A DNA stretch of 64,000 bases from NCBI RefSeq assembly GCF_030272615.1, contig NC_081415.1:626199740-626263739 (forward strand). Direction: 5' to 3'. The stretch's first letter is position 1. Each line of letters begins with the position of its first letter. The notes under the pieces are model-generated. The model saw nothing but the letters and a program-made list of their open reading frames with translations, did no database searches and was not told the DNA's origin. The position numbers were made by a program, and so were the translations under genes. Origin of the DNA: Cryptomeria japonica (taxonomy: Eukaryota; Streptophyta; Pinopsida; Cupressales; Cupressaceae). Positions 63,298-64,000 of this stretch are shown one piece after another.

Positions 63298-64000
63298 CAC
63301 TCCAGCAGGACCTGCTATCCTATTGATCTCCCCGACAGCTCTCAAAAATGCAAAGGCCAACTGACAAAACCCTAAAAGACCTAGAAAACAAACCCTAAAA
63401 AGCAAAAAAAACATGGGTCCCCATTTGCAATGGGGCAATGTGTGAAAACGTCACAACAGGACCCCCACTTTTTCGCTTTCTAGGTTAGTTGTCTTAGCTA
63501 GTTGTTGGTGGTAGTAGGGTCTTTTGCTATTAGCCTTTCATTTGAAGAAGTGCACTTTGTCAAGTGGCTAGGCAATGGTAGAGTCATTTCTCCCTCATTA
63601 GGTTGAATACAGGTCGAGTGATGTCAATTTGAGCATAGCAAGTAAGGAAGGTCAATTGCAGGAGCAAAATTTGTCTAAGTATGGGAAAATATCCATTGCC
63701 CTCTGGCAAGAGCGACTTACATTGCCTAGGTTTTGACCGACTTCCTTTGCCTTGGTTTAGGAGTGAATTTCCTTCTCTAGCCCTCTATGGGGTCCAAGAT
63801 ACCCTTGGTCATCGCAAATTGCAATCTGGAACTTTGATCAAGCAACGAATTTGATCTTTTAGCCTAGCATGATGCAAAATTTGGCTAAGTACATGAAGAT
63901 TTCCTTTGCTCCTCAATTGGAGCGAAATTCACTTCCATTGCCCAGACATGGGAGCAAATTTCTTCCTTGGCCATCAAAGCGGAGTGATTGCACATTATCA

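Larger units (their letters stand above)
60184..63458 (-). mobile_element. U-family unit B, nested in unit C in reverse, lacks the coding region
   Basis: 3275 bp. On the minus strand it starts TGTTGTGACG at 63458 and ends CACGTCAACA at 60184; the duplication GGACC is at 60179-60183 and 63459-63463. It keeps the terminal palindrome (63418-63436), leader arrays, promoter-like module (61093-61003) and conserved 3' end. Where D and A have 3 kb of coding sequence it has only a short region near 61365-61631, open in two frames and without recognised similarity. It appears to be an internally deleted or non-coding member. Confidence 0.87.
60141..64000 (+). mobile_element. U-family unit C (5' part), interrupted by unit B
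   Basis: Starts TGTTGTGACG at 60141 with the family palindrome region to 60183, is interrupted by unit B, and resumes at 63464 (after the second GGACC) with CCCACTTTTTCGCTTTCTAG, which matches the start of the unit D leader (CCCCTCTTTTCCCGCTTTCT). It runs out of the window. Its leader from about 63640 repeats small hairpin-like words, such as TTGCCCTCTGGCAAGAGCGA and GCTCCTCAATTGGAGCGAAA. Confidence 0.8.

Noticed and set aside
60141-63458. A 3.3-kb DNA transposon with 43-bp terminal inverted repeats
   Set aside because: The inverted ends are the starts of two separate units (C forward, B reverse). B alone has the exact 5-bp duplication GGACC, and its true end is at 60184.

Overview
This is nuclear DNA from a plant. 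It carries the 3' half of one conserved plant gene, SPINDLY (SPY), spread over more than 34 kb on the minus strand, embedded in and flanked by plant LTR retrotransposons. Introns of 3.3, 5.8 and 16.6 kb and the retroelement load suggest a very large genome, most likely a gymnosperm (conifer type). That is inference; no sequence here names the species.

Layout. 1-15439: a Ty3/gypsy element of the Tat lineage (plus strand; its 5' LTR is cut by the window edge), with gag, protease, RT, two RNase H domains and integrase all broken by many stops and frameshifts. 15440-20241: a gene-free, C-poor stretch. 20242-27646: a complete but dead Ty1/copia element with 1.5-1.6 kb LTRs. 27647-29755: 3' flank of SPY. 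29756-58004: seven SPY exons encoding the C-terminal 462 residues of the catalytic domain and tail; the TPR half and start codon lie beyond 64000. Every spliced junction keeps frame, so the gene looks intact.

The SPY introns hold the most unusual material: four members of one repeat family, provisionally called here the U-family. Unit D (31545-46320) has unit A (37321-43866) nested in it in reverse. Unit C (60141 to beyond the window) has unit B (60184-63458) nested in it, also in reverse. D, A and B have exact 5-bp target-site duplications (CTACT, CACCT, GGACC). The units begin TGTTGTGAC and end CAACA, carry a promoter-like module near the 3' end, and show no LTR-internal-LTR structure, so each looks like a solo LTR. 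D and A nevertheless carry a homologous protein-coding region of about 3.2-3.6 kb that I cannot assign to a known family, with no reverse transcriptase or integrase. A giant LTR with a large gene in its U3 would explain all of this, and is the best candidate for something undescribed in the window.

The introns also hold a broken hAT transposase, a decayed copia RT fragment, a 1025-bp solo LTR with duplication GTCTT, a MITE-like repeat, a GC-rich insertion inside unit D, and several recent tandem duplications. No rRNA, tRNA, CRISPR or bacterial-type operon was seen. Positions were read by eye; exon edges and target-site duplications were checked base by base, while retroelement domain edges are approximate.
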